This document shows positions 23,042 to 31,239 of a stretch of DNA of 32,117 bases, piece after piece; the stretch's first letter is position 1, and each line of letters begins with the position of its first letter. Below the pieces are notes generated by a model. That model was not told where the DNA came from, made no database searches, and was given only the letters and a program-made list of their open reading frames with translations. The stretch is taken from positions 1 to 32,117 of the forward strand of contig JAGPAO010000003.1 in the NCBI GenBank assembly GCA_018063805.1, read 5' to 3'. The position numbers were made by a program, and so were the translations under genes. The stretch comes from Synergistaceae bacterium. GTDB lineage: Bacteria; Synergistota; Synergistia; Synergistales; Synergistaceae.

Positions 23042-23404
23042 TCACAACACAGGGGAAGACAGTATCACTCCATCGCTTTTTTCTGATTCTTTATTGTCAT
23101 ATTGACATTCGTTTGATAAAACACAAACCAGTGATTTGCACGGGCACCGCCCTCCAAGGTGAAACCTCATGGCCGTTTTTTCTTCCTCATTAACTAAAAT
23201 GCGCACAAAACCCGGAGTGCAGACTAAATCAATGCCGCCTGAGGCCACATAGTCCCGAGCAATAGCAACCGCCTTTATCGCCTGATTGACAGCAGCAGCA
23301 CCAACCGCTTGAAGCTCTACAGATCCCTGTTCTCGTACAACGGCAGCAATGGCTCCGGCTACTGATTGCGGACGTGAACTATGGGAAACTTTTAGCATCT
23401 CCAT
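23042..23404 (-). CDS. spoVS: SpoVS family protein with a Cys-containing C-terminal extension
   Basis: 120 residues. The first 86 match stage V sporulation protein S: MEMLKVS, RPQSVAGAIAAVVREQG, LQAVGAAAVNQAIKAVAIAR and GIDLVCTPGFV align with the very conserved Bacillus SpoVS, an 86-residue Alba-like protein affecting septation and sporulation. SpoVS also occurs in non-sporulating phyla, so it does not prove spore formation. After residue 86, where SpoVS normally ends, a further 34 residues follow with Cys87, Cys89, Cys94 and Cys100 and a Ser/Asp/Lys-rich end. The reading frame is intact, but a frameshift near the natural end could also produce such a tail. ATG follows a GGGGG ribosome-binding site. 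Monocistronic, with a candidate promoter at 23523-23551. Confidence 0.88.
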   Translation of the reverse strand: MEMLKVSHSSRPQSVAGAIAAVVREQGSVELQAVGAAAVNQAIKAVAIARDYVASGGIDLVCTPGFVRILVNEEEKTAMRFHLGGRCPCKSLVCVLSNECQYDNKESEKSDGVILSSPVL

Positions 23405-23522
23405 CGATTAGAGCCCCCTTTCCATCTCGTTATAAGACGAACCTAGAAATAGTTTTCATGAAAAACACAAAAATAAGGTGCAAAATGGAAACCTATTACA
23501 TGGAAATGTTCACTGCACCCAC

Positions 23523-23551
23523 ATAATAGCAGATTATGTGTTCTAAGTAAA
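23523..23551 (-). promoter_or_regulatory. Candidate spoVS promoter with overlapping palindrome
   Basis: On the minus strand TTTACT (23546-23551), 17 nt, TATTAT (23523-23528). The -10 box lies within the perfect 8-bp inverted repeat CACATAAT-N5-ATTATGTG (23520-23540), so a regulator bound there would cover the promoter. Confidence 0.45.
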
Positions 23552-23608
23552 ATCAGCAAATAGGAATACAATTGTGGACTATTCGTTTCCGACAGGGAGG
23601 GGTGAGAC

Positions 23609-23646
23609 AAAAAAGAGGTCCGCCCTTTAAAAGGGGCAGACCTCTT
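23609..23646 (-). terminator. Terminator of the tRNA operon
   Basis: AAGAGGTCTGCCCC pairs with GGGCGGACCTCTT on the minus strand (23633-23646 and 23613-23625), with a small loop, followed by six T. It begins 9 nt after tRNA-Glu. Confidence 0.88.
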
Positions 23647-23654
23647 GATCTTTT

Positions 23655-23731
23655 GGCGGTCCCAACGGGGTTTGAACCCGTGTCGCAGCCTTGAAAGGGC
23701 TGTGTCCTAGACCGCTGGACGATGGGACCGC
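23655..23731 (-). tRNA. tRNA-Glu (UUC)
   Basis: 77-nt cloverleaf on the minus strand. The acceptor stem is GCGGTCC/GGACCGC, the anticodon loop CTTTCAA gives anticodon UUC, and the T arm has GGTTCAAACC. The 3' CCA is not encoded (AAAA follows). It lies 7 nt behind tRNA-Lys and is cotranscribed with it. Confidence 0.95.
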
Positions 23732-23738
23732 TTGTAAG

Positions 23739-23814
23739 TGGTGAGTCGTCCGGGACTCGAACCCGGGACACCCGGATTAAAAGTCCGGTGCTCTACCGAC
23801 TGAGCTAACGACTC
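23739..23814 (-). tRNA. tRNA-Lys (UUU)
   Basis: 76 nt including an encoded CCA end. The acceptor stem is GAGTCGT/ACGACTC, D arm TTAGCTCAGTCGGTAGAGCA, anticodon loop CTTTTAA with anticodon UUU, T loop GGTTCGAGTCC. It is first of the two-tRNA transcript; unlike its partner it encodes CCA. Confidence 0.96.
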
Positions 23815-23829
23815 ACTTCACGATGAACA

Positions 23830-23857
23830 ATTTTAGCGGATATTTACCAAAAGTCAA
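23830..23857 (-). promoter_or_regulatory. Promoter of the tRNA-Lys/tRNA-Glu operon
   Basis: On the minus strand TTGACT (23852-23857), 16 nt, TAAAAT (23830-23835), 15 nt before the tRNA-Lys 5' end. Confidence 0.75.
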
Positions 23858-23949
23858 GACAAAAAAATAAGTTGACCCAAAATAGCCGTAATACTGACGC
23901 TCACTGCTGATTTTTACACTTCCAAGTCCGTAATCACTTTATTGAAATG

Positions 23950-26232
23950 CTAAATCAAGTAATCCTCAATCGCAATTTCATCCATCTGTTTAGGAGATAA
24001 GTATTGTTTGGCGTATTCTAAGTAGATACCGGAACGCAAAAACAAATTGAAAATATCGGTATCAATATGTCCGTCTTTCGCCATGCGGGAAAGAATAGAC
24101 AGCGATTGGGTCAATGTTTTGCCCTCTTTATACGGTCTGTCGGAGGCCGTTAACGCTTCAAAGATATCCGCAACAGCCATAACGCGTTCAGGGATCGTCA
24201 TCTCTTTCCCCGTTAATTTTCGAGGGTAGCCCTGCCCATTCATCTGTTCGTGATGATTCCCGGCAATATCAGGCACAGAATTAAGACCTTTAGGTAGCTT
24301 CAAACTCGAAAGCATACAAATTGTCTGCACGATATGATCATTTATCTTAAAACGCTCCTCCGACGTGAGGGTACCCTTCTTTAGGCTTAAATTATAAACC
24401 TCTCCATAATTATACATAAAAGGAGGAAGTTCCATGTCAAACCCCCACGTATTATGCGGATCGCCTGCTTGCACGGGAGGAATACGATCCCCCCAATGGA
24501 CAATGTGGGATTCCTTATCCGCAAGAAGTTGTTCGGTGACGGGGAAGGATTCATTTTCCGGAATTCCATTTAGACGAGTCAGTTCGTCTCTAGATAATCC
24601 GAGACGGTCGTTAAAGTAGCGCATCCACGTTCCTTGTGCAATGTGATTCAGCCTCTCTATATCCTCAGAAGCCATAAATTCTCCCCCGATATTACAGTTA
24701 GCAATAAAAGCAAAATCTTCCTGTAATTGCTCATGCTGCTCTTTGCAAATTTGACGTGCCTTTTTTACATCCATCCCATTGATTATGGATTCAAGACAGG
24801 CAATGGAGACATCGCGATGGAGCACCTCAAATCGCATTCGAACCTCATGGATACGGTTGTAGATGATCTCCAGTTTCGTCGCTTTGTCCACCACATACTC
24901 CGGTGTGGTGATTTTGCCGCAATCATGCAACCAAGCAGCAATACGAAATTCTTCTTTTTGCATATCCGTCATGGAATAATCGGTAAACGGGACATCCTCT
25001 GATTTTAAAATCTGTTCCATCAACATTGTAGCCAGAATAGGAACGCGTTTGCAGTGCCCTCCCGTGTACCAGGACTTAGTGTCAATCGCATCCGCTATTA
25101 ATTGGATGATAGAATTCAGCAGCTCTTTTTGTGCAAGAATCAACTGACGCGTTTCAATGGCAACCGCCGCTGAACCCGCGATTCGATCAAGAAAACGAGT
25201 AAGGGTGTTATGCATCAGAGCACACTCCGGATCATCGCATGAAATGATTAAAACGCCGACAACATCCCCACCTCTATTACGCAAAATATTTAAAATATCA
25301 CTTTGCCCGCTGTTTGACTGAATTTCACTCACAAGCTCTTCATCCGTTACACCAACAGATGAAATGGGAATAACAGATACGGGGTTCTCTCCCTGAGACA
25401 CAGCAAGTCTCAAGACACTTTCGTTGGCATCACATAAATAAATAGCCCCTGTTTTCAATTGCACAATATTGAGCAGTTGCTGCAACACAGACATCAGCAT
25501 TTGCTCCAGATCCTGCTCTTTATTCAGCGTCAAAGAGAGCCTTTGAAAACTACTGATTGTTTTTGCCATACGGCGGAGAACAAAACCAAGCTCTCGAACT
25601 TCTTCCACCCTTGTAGCAACGCCAATAGGCGTATCGAAATTAAAATCACTTAAAGCATGCACTTGTGTTGTCAATTTTTGCAGCGGTGCCACCAGCTGTG
25701 TCCCGAGCCACCATCCCAGAAGAAGCAGTATTCCGGTAATACCAACGGCGATAAAACCCTGTTGGATAAGATGATCCCAGACCCCCTCCAATAGTTCGCG
25801 AGACGGAATGGCGATAAGAATTTTAAAATTACTGGAGGCAAAATCAGAAACAGGGGCAATGAGACCATACCAGTCCTTGTTAGAATCGTTAAAAGAAATC
25901 AAAACATCTTTCGAAATATTATTCGAAACTAAATAATCAAAAACAGGAATACCGAGCTCCTCAAGAGAGGACAATCTGGAATGGTTTTTTTCATTGACGA
26001 ATAAACGCCCCTGATCGGGGTAAGCGACAACGTGATTGGTTTGATCGACAATAGCTATTTCAGAAGCGGGTGTAATGCGAAGCGATGCCAACAAACGGCT
26101 TAAATCATTAACCGTCACATCCATCGCAATGACGGCGTCTCCCCTCGCCGTTCTTATTGCAACGGTGACACCAATATCCTTTGTAGAAAAAAAGACATAG
26201 GGAGGCGTGATCTTAATGCCATCGGAATGCAT
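23950..26232 (-). CDS. C-terminal part of the interrupted sensor: Cache remainder, HAMP, GAF and HD-GYP phosphodiesterase domain
   Basis: 760 codons from the first ATG after the TAG. Residues 1-150 are the end of the Cache sensor (TPPYVFFSTKDIGVTVAIRT at 9-28 is typical). A membrane helix spans about 156-178, HAMP about 180-232 and a GAF-like domain about 240-365. The HD-GYP domain covers about 370-750, with AAWLHDCGKI (His436-Asp437), HHEQMNGQGYP and RVMAVADIFEALTASDRPYK. A long insertion separates the HD and HHE motifs. HD-GYP enzymes hydrolyse cyclic di-GMP, and the metal-binding residues are present. There is no ribosome-binding site before the ATG at 26232, so it is unlikely to be translated alone unless by restart or readthrough. 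Confidence 0.8.
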   Translation of the reverse strand: MHSDGIKITPPYVFFSTKDIGVTVAIRTARGDAVIAMDVTVNDLSRLLASLRITPASEIAIVDQTNHVVAYPDQGRLFVNEKNHSRLSSLEELGIPVFDYLVSNNISKDVLISFNDSNKDWYGLIAPVSDFASSNFKILIAIPSRELLEGVWDHLIQQGFIAVGITGILLLLGWWLGTQLVAPLQKLTTQVHALSDFNFDTPIGVATRVEEVRELGFVLRRMAKTISSFQRLSLTLNKEQDLEQMLMSVLQQLLNIVQLKTGAIYLCDANESVLRLAVSQGENPVSVIPISSVGVTDEELVSEIQSNSGQSDILNILRNRGGDVVGVLIISCDDPECALMHNTLTRFLDRIAGSAAVAIETRQLILAQKELLNSIIQLIADAIDTKSWYTGGHCKRVPILATMLMEQILKSEDVPFTDYSMTDMQKEEFRIAAWLHDCGKITTPEYVVDKATKLEIIYNRIHEVRMRFEVLHRDVSIACLESIINGMDVKKARQICKEQHEQLQEDFAFIANCNIGGEFMASEDIERLNHIAQGTWMRYFNDRLGLSRDELTRLNGIPENESFPVTEQLLADKESHIVHWGDRIPPVQAGDPHNTWGFDMELPPFMYNYGEVYNLSLKKGTLTSEERFKINDHIVQTICMLSSLKLPKGLNSVPDIAGNHHEQMNGQGYPRKLTGKEMTIPERVMAVADIFEALTASDRPYKEGKTLTQSLSILSRMAKDGHIDTDIFNLFLRSGIYLEYAKQYLSPKQMDEIAIEDYLI

Positions 26233-26244
26233 GGCTAACTTGAA

Positions 26245-26796
26245 CTAAGGGCGCATGCGCGGGTCAAATTGGTAGTTAGCGACGACTCTTCGTTCAAGCA
26301 TTTTCAAAGATTCATCATAAAAATAAAGAACACCTAAGGGAGCTCCATTCTCTTGGATTGTGACTGTTTGTACCAGATAACGCGTTTCCTTCGGTGCAGG
26401 AGAAGTAACAAATGGATTTGAGTGAGAAAAACGACGTAAAAGAAAAAAATCTCCCGATTCGTAACCTATAAAAACAGAGCTGCAAATAGGGTTGGTCTTC
26501 AGAACTTCCACAAAAATAGGAATACTGACTAATCGATCCTCCATCGTTCCTGATCTGGTAATTTTTTCGTGAGTCAACAAATGCAGAGTAACAGAGGGGG
26601 GCATCAACATTCCTGTGATCGTTTGATTGACAGATTCGGCCAAATGCTGTGCCGTTATCTCTGTAGCAGAGAGAACGCCTTTTTTCATACCACTATAGGC
26701 TTGGTACATATTCAGCACGGAGATCAAAAAAATACTGACACAAATAACCATGGCAACAATAATACGCAAAGAAATAGTCCGTTTTTTATTTTCCAT
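26245..26796 (-). CDS. N-terminal part of the interrupted sensor: signal anchor and first half of the Cache domain
   Basis: 183 residues starting at ATG 26796, preceded by AGAGGGGA (the frame can be extended to TTG 26817). A basic N-terminus and one helix (about 12-33) place the remainder outside the membrane. The rest is a Cache-type ligand-sensing domain up to DPRMRP, followed by TAG. Alone it lacks any output domain. The gene lies 152 nt downstream of copA with no clear terminator between, so it may share its transcript. Confidence 0.75.
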   Translation of the reverse strand: MENKKRTISLRIIVAMVICVSIFLISVLNMYQAYSGMKKGVLSATEITAQHLAESVNQTITGMLMPPSVTLHLLTHEKITRSGTMEDRLVSIPIFVEVLKTNPICSSVFIGYESGDFFLLRRFSHSNPFVTSPAPKETRYLVQTVTIQENGAPLGVLYFYDESLKMLERRVVANYQFDPRMRP

Positions 26797-26948
26797 AAGC
26801 AATCCCCTCTTAATCAATAATGGCCGCCCTAAAAATAAAAAAACTGCTCTTTTGCAAAAACCACGATGCCAATACCCACAGTCTTTAGTTTACTATATAA
26901 AAAATGAAAATTACACTTTACGATATGCCCCCCACTAAAATACATCCC

Positions 26949-29411
26949 CTACCGAGGCTTAAAGCGTTTGAGTCTGAGGGCATTTGCCAGTACGGAGACA
27001 GAGCTGAGGGACATGGCCGCAGCCGCCAACATTGGGTTTAACAAAGGCCCCCCAAAAAGATGCAAGAATCCGGCGGCAATCGGTATCCCTGCTGTATTGT
27101 AGGCAAAAGCCCAAAACAGGTTTTGCTTAATGTTATTGATGGTTTTTTTGCTTAGTTGCAACGCAGTGGGGACATCCATCAAATCGCTTCTCATCAATAC
27201 GATATCAGCCGATTCCATCGCCACGTCGGTACCCGAACCAATCGATATTCCTATATTTGCCTGCACGAGAGCCGGAGCGTCGTTGATCCCATCCCCCACC
27301 ATAGCAACGCTAAAACCTTCTGACTGCAATTTCTTAACCTCGTTTGATTTATCCTGCGGCAAAACTTCAGCAAACACACGTTCGATCCCCACCTCTTTTG
27401 CAATGGCGTTTGCCGTTTTCCGATTGTCACCTGTAATCATCGCAACCGTGATACCCATGCCCATCAGCGTTTGAATCGCCTCTTTGCTGCTTTTTTTAAC
27501 GACATCAGCAACGGCAATGATGCCTGCAAGTTCACCCTCTATCGCAACGTACATGGGTGTCTTACCCTCACTCGCCAATCTGTCGGATTCGCTTTCTAAA
27601 ACGGCAAGCGATATCTCTTTCTCCTCCATCAGTTTTCTGTTCCCGATAAAAGTGTGTCTCCCGTCAATTTTCGCCTCAATACCCAATCCCGTAATGGATT
27701 GGAACTGCTCAATTGGAAACAGCTCCATGCCCTCTTTTTCGGCCTTTCTCACAATAGCCTCACCCAGGGGGTGCTCCGATCCTTTTTCTGCGGATGCGGT
27801 TATTTGAAGCAAGCGGGTGGAATCCGTCCCATTTACGGCAACGATATCCGTAACCTCCGGCTTACCCTCCGTAATCGTCCCGGTTTTGTCAAAGACAATG
27901 GCGTTGATCTTATGAGCACTTTCCAACGCCTCACCGCTCTTAAATAAAATCCCATATTCCGCGCCTTTTCCCGTACCCACCATGATTGCCGTTGGCGTCG
28001 CAAGGCCAAGAGCGCACGGACAGGCGATAATCAGCACCGAGACAAAAATAGTTAAGGCGAATTGAACATCTTTCGTGTAAACATACCATGCAAGAGAGGC
28101 AACTGCGGCAAAGACGCAGATGGCAGGCACAAAATAACCGGATACGATATCCGCCATTTGGGCGATCGGTGCTTTTGAACCCTGAGCATCCTCTACAAGT
28201 TTGATAATCTGAGCAAGGGCCGTTCCGCTCCCAACTTTAGTCGCCTCAAAGCGAATCATCCCATTTTTATTCATCGTGGCTGCATAGACCTTATCTCCTA
28301 CTTTTTTATCCAGCGGCATACTTTCACCGGTGAGCATCGATTCATCAATGGACGTGTGGCCTTCAATCACGATACCATCCACCGGGATCTTCTCTCCCGG
28401 TTTTACAAGTATCACCTGCCCCACTTCAACCTCGTCGATCGGAATTTCCATTTCCTCTCCGTTATGGATGATAATCGCTGTTTTGGGGGCAAGCCCCATC
28501 AGCTTTTTTATCGCTTCGGATGTTTTCCCCTTGGAAACGGCTTCCAGTGATTTGCCTAAAAGAATCAACGTAATAATGACCCCTGCGGACTCAAAGTACA
28601 GTCCTTCCACAAACATCATATCACCCATTAAAATTCGATATGTGGAGTAGAAACTATAGGCAATGGCGGAGGACGTCCCTATTGCGATCAAGGAATCCAT
28701 ATTGGGGCTTCCCTGAAAAAGAGCTTTAAACCCTACCGTGTAAAATCGATACCCAACGACCACGATTGGCAGAGTCAATACCATTTGAACCAGGGCATAA
28801 TTCAACGGATGATGCATCGGTTCCAGAAACTCAGGAATAGGAAAGGGCAGCCAAACGACCATAGAACCCATTGCCAGATAGAGAAGCGGAACACCAAAGG
28901 TTGCAGCAACGATAAATTTTCGCCAAAGAACACGAATCTCTTTCTCTTTGCGAAGTTTATCCTCGTCTACTTCTGCCTTCCTTTCACTGTTCGCGGGTTG
29001 ATACCCTGCTTTTTCTATCACACACCTTATCTCCGGCATATTTATTTTCTTCGGATCATACGTTACGGCTGCTTTTTCCGTTGCAAAATTGACGGAGACT
29101 CTCAGCACCCCTTCGCTTTTACCAAGAACTTTCTCAATTCTATTTGCGCATGCGGCACATGTCATCCCTGCAATAGGTATAATGACGTCACTTTTATGCC
29201 TCTCTTCCAGAACGTCGTACCCTATTTTCACGAGTGCATTCTGAACTTCCGTCATAGAAACCACGCTATCATCAAACCCTACTGTTAATTTTTCAGTAGC
29301 AAAGTTGACCGATGCCTCGGTGACGCCGCTCAGTTTGCCAATAACCTTTTCTATCCTTCTTGCACACGCGGCACACGTCATACCGATAATTTGCAGTGTT
29401 TTTTTATCCAT
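26949..29411 (-). CDS. copA: Copper-translocating P-type ATPase
   Basis: 820-residue P1B-type ATPase that pumps Cu(I) out of the cytoplasm. Two N-terminal metal-binding domains have [14 protein letters not shown] (Cys13, Cys16) and [14 protein letters not shown] (Cys85, Cys88). Then come TGES at 361-364, the transmembrane metal site CPC (464-466), phosphorylation site DKTGTIT (Asp508), the SEHPLG motif and GDGINDAP. About 8 membrane helices. CPC plus the twin CxxC domains and lack of a His-rich region favour Cu(I) over Cd/Zn. The ATG is preceded by GAGGAGCGAG. No copZ chaperone or csoR/copY repressor gene is adjacent in the window. A dyad overlapping its putative promoter (29510-29534) could be the metal-responsive operator. 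Confidence 0.96.
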   Translation of the reverse strand: MDKKTLQIIGMTCAACARRIEKVIGKLSGVTEASVNFATEKLTVGFDDSVVSMTEVQNALVKIGYDVLEERHKSDVIIPIAGMTCAACANRIEKVLGKSEGVLRVSVNFATEKAAVTYDPKKINMPEIRCVIEKAGYQPANSERKAEVDEDKLRKEKEIRVLWRKFIVAATFGVPLLYLAMGSMVVWLPFPIPEFLEPMHHPLNYALVQMVLTLPIVVVGYRFYTVGFKALFQGSPNMDSLIAIGTSSAIAYSFYSTYRILMGDMMFVEGLYFESAGVIITLILLGKSLEAVSKGKTSEAIKKLMGLAPKTAIIIHNGEEMEIPIDEVEVGQVILVKPGEKIPVDGIVIEGHTSIDESMLTGESMPLDKKVGDKVYAATMNKNGMIRFEATKVGSGTALAQIIKLVEDAQGSKAPIAQMADIVSGYFVPAICVFAAVASLAWYVYTKDVQFALTIFVSVLIIACPCALGLATPTAIMVGTGKGAEYGILFKSGEALESAHKINAIVFDKTGTITEGKPEVTDIVAVNGTDSTRLLQITASAEKGSEHPLGEAIVRKAEKEGMELFPIEQFQSITGLGIEAKIDGRHTFIGNRKLMEEKEISLAVLESESDRLASEGKTPMYVAIEGELAGIIAVADVVKKSSKEAIQTLMGMGITVAMITGDNRKTANAIAKEVGIERVFAEVLPQDKSNEVKKLQSEGFSVAMVGDGINDAPALVQANIGISIGSGTDVAMESADIVLMRSDLMDVPTALQLSKKTINNIKQNLFWAFAYNTAGIPIAAGFLHLFGGPLLNPMLAAAAMSLSSVSVLANALRLKRFKPR

Positions 29412-29493
29412 AATACATCTCGCTCCTCAAATTTTTCTATAAATGCTCCATTCACATTCTCTTCTAACCGTTCTTTTTCAATCGCTAGCAGCA

Positions 29494-29534
29494 ATCTTAC
29501 TGTATATCATTCCCCTCCAGCAACTATAGGGGAA
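29494..29534 (-). promoter_or_regulatory. Candidate copA promoter and operator dyad
   Basis: On the minus strand TTGCTG (29518-29523), 18 nt, TAAGAT (29494-29499). The dyad TTCCCCT-N11-AGGGGAA (29510-29516, 29528-29534) overlaps the -35 box. GC-rich dyads with C/G runs at copA promoters are typical of CsoR-type copper repressors, but the match is only general. Confidence 0.35.
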
Positions 29535-29572
29535 AACACTGCTTTTTTTGTGGGCAAACTCGACAATAGGAA

Positions 29573-29596
29573 TATAATGCAGGTGCCTTGGCAAGG
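29573..29596 (+). promoter_or_regulatory. Candidate cheR promoter -10 box with downstream palindrome
   Basis: A perfect TATAAT (29573-29578) on the plus strand is followed near the expected start by the palindrome CCTTG-G-CAAGG (29586-29596). No good -35 box is seen at 17 nt (TTGTGG at 19 nt is the nearest). The region lies between divergent copA and cheR. Confidence 0.4.
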
Positions 29597-29684
29597 TTCA
29601 CTTAACTACTGTATTGCTGCTTGTAAAGAGACCTGTTTTGATTTAACATAAGGGCAGGATTTATTACGAATGGGAGTGACGTCT

Positions 29685-30500
29685 ATGAGCGAATCACAGG
29701 ATTCGGCAGCGTATCCGGCCCCACCGGAGTACAACGTATTCAAAAAAAAGATCCAAAAATTAACGGGGATTGATTTGGATGCCTATAAATATCAGATCCA
29801 TCGCAGGATACACATGCTTATGCAGCGATGGGGGGTTAAGAGTTACGAGGAATATTTTACCATCATCGATACTCAGCCGGAAAAACTGCGAGAGTTTCTT
29901 GATTATCTTACCATTAACGTAACGGAGTTCTTCCGAAACGCCAATCGGTGGTGGGAGCTTCGAGATGTTATTATCCCCTCCATTTTCAAAGAGGTGGGAC
30001 ATCAGCGATTGAAATTGTGGAGCGCAGGGTGTTCTACAGGGGAAGAACCCTACTCCTTGGCTATTCTGGCCATGGAGTGCAAGGTTAATTCGCCGCAGCC
30101 TGTCCTTGCATCTGACATCGATCAAGGGGTGCTGGCTAAAGCACGCGAGGGTATCTATCAAAAAAAACAAATAGCAAACGCACCTAAAGAATGGGTGGAT
30201 CGCTATTTTACATCCGTAAACGATACGACGGTTCAGGTAAAACCTATCGTCAAAGAAAAAGTTAAATTCCTGCATCAAAACCTGATTAAGGATCGCTTTG
30301 AATCAGGGATCGATATCATTCTCTGCAGAAATGTCGTCATCTATTTTTGCTCTGACACAAAAACGGAACTCTACAAAAAATTCTTTAACGCTCTTCGGCC
30401 GGGCGGCTACCTGATGACAGGAGCAACGGAGCAGATTTTTGATTATAAGAAAATTGGTTTTGAATCAACAGCACCCTTTTTGTACCGAAGACCGAAATAA
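29685..30500 (+). CDS. cheR: CheR family chemotaxis protein-glutamate O-methyltransferase
   Basis: 271-residue S-adenosylmethionine-dependent enzyme that methylates glutamates on chemoreceptors in the cytoplasm. The N-terminal helical domain (about 15-80) includes KKKIQKLTGIDLDAYK and RRIHMLMQRWG. TINVTEFFRNA precedes the methyltransferase core, with SAM motif LKLWSAGCSTGEEPYSLAI (about 108-126) and DIILCRNVVIYF near residue 212. An ATG at 29670 is in frame, but the ATG at 29685 has GGGAGTG 6 nt before it. No other chemotaxis gene is adjacent, so it is an orphan here. It is transcribed alone, ending at a strong terminator. Confidence 0.93.
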   Translation: MSESQDSAAYPAPPEYNVFKKKIQKLTGIDLDAYKYQIHRRIHMLMQRWGVKSYEEYFTIIDTQPEKLREFLDYLTINVTEFFRNANRWWELRDVIIPSIFKEVGHQRLKLWSAGCSTGEEPYSLAILAMECKVNSPQPVLASDIDQGVLAKAREGIYQKKQIANAPKEWVDRYFTSVNDTTVQVKPIVKEKVKFLHQNLIKDRFESGIDIILCRNVVIYFCSDTKTELYKKFFNALRPGGYLMTGATEQIFDYKKIGFESTAPFLYRRPK

Positions 30501-30531
30501 AAATTTTTTTCTTCTGCAGTGACGGAAATCC

Positions 30532-30580
30532 AAAAAAGAGGGGGGAGAGCGATGTGAAACCGCATCTCCCCCTCTTTTTT
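30532..30580. terminator. Bidirectional terminator between cheR and the V-ATPase genes
   Basis: AAAAAAGAGGGGGGAGA (30532-30548) pairs with TCTCCCCCTCTTTTTT (30565-30580) with one bulged G. It is flanked by A6/T6 runs usable on both strands. It lies 32 nt after cheR and 22 nt beyond the stop of the subunit D gene. Confidence 0.88.
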
Positions 30581-30601
30581 CGTTTTGACTACTGCATGGA
30601 A

Positions 30602-31228
30602 TTAATGAGCGCGCACAATCTCCTTAACCACCATGAGACGACTCAACACGGAACGCTCCGCCTCTTCCAATTTCATCGAGATATCGCGAATAGCCTCCTT
30701 AAAGGAGGGAATCATGACATGCTCTAAGGCGTTGACGCGTCTTCTCGTCCGCTCGATTTCAAGCGCCATTAACTTCAGCGTTTTTTCCGCCGCAGCCAAA
30801 GCAATCAACTTGGGTATCAGCTCATTAAACTTCTCCAACGCCATATCCAAGGCCCCTGAAGATGAGGCCAGCCCATAATTGAGCTGGGTGGAACGTTGGG
30901 GCAGTTCATAAGTAGGCACGTCCACACTCAGGACATTTTTAAATTGCACGCTCACTTGGGTTTCCCCTCCAAGGCTCATCAGAGATTGCTCTAAGATGGC
31001 AGGCAAGCTCTGCGCCCTGGCAAGCTGAAAACTCTGATAGCAGGCAAGCAATTCCACCTCCACGCTGTTTCGTTGCTCACGAAGCCCTCTTGCTTTTTGA
31101 AGAAATTCCTTAATGAGCGCATCCTGTTTGTCTTTAAGCAACTTATGCCCGCGCTTTGCAACAACAATGCGACGTTTTAATCGTGATAATTCCATACGAT
31201 TGGGGTTGATGTTCAGCGCTTTAGCCAT
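30602..31228 (-). CDS. ntpD: V-type ATP synthase subunit D
   Basis: 208 residues, central-stalk (rotor) subunit of the V/A-type ATPase, the counterpart of F-type gamma. The N-terminal PNRMELSRLKRRIVVAKRGHKLLKDK and the C-terminal EIERTRRRVNALEHVMIP, quoted here only in part as RMELSRLKRR and RRRVNALEHVMIP, are highly diagnostic. Both ends form the long antiparallel coiled coil expected for D. ATG 31228 with GGGGGAG lies 11 nt after the subunit B stop, so the two are cotranscribed, and the strong terminator at 30532-30580 makes D the last gene of this operon. The complex couples ATP to H+ or Na+ transport. Confidence 0.95.
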   Translation of the reverse strand: MAKALNINPNRMELSRLKRRIVVAKRGHKLLKDKQDALIKEFLQKARGLREQRNSVEVELLACYQSFQLARAQSLPAILEQSLMSLGGETQVSVQFKNVLSVDVPTYELPQRSTQLNYGLASSSGALDMALEKFNELIPKLIALAAAEKTLKLMALEIERTRRRVNALEHVMIPSFKEAIRDISMKLEEAERSVLSRLMVVKEIVRAH

Positions 31229-31239
31229 GTCGCTCCCCC

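Larger units (their letters stand above)
23950..26796 (-). pseudogene. Membrane-bound dCache/HAMP/GAF/HD-GYP sensor gene interrupted by one in-frame TAG
   Basis: One continuous frame of 949 codons is broken only by TAG at 26245-26247. The codons before it read DPRMRP and those after it FKLAMHSDGIKITPPYVFF. Extracellular Cache sensors normally read DPRxRPWY/F followed within about 15-20 residues by TPPYVFF, so the stop stands exactly where Trp (TGG) is expected: a single G-to-A change. The intact product would have an N-terminal helix, Cache sensor, second helix, HAMP, GAF and HD-GYP domains and would degrade cyclic di-GMP in response to an external ligand. Sequencing error, a recent inactivating mutation or readthrough are the alternatives. 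The two halves are listed separately. Confidence 0.8.

Noticed and set aside
26245-26247. TAG as a pyrrolysine codon
   Set aside because: The position matches a conserved Trp in a sensor domain unrelated to methylamine methyltransferases, and no pyl gene is in the window. A TGG-to-TAG change is far simpler.
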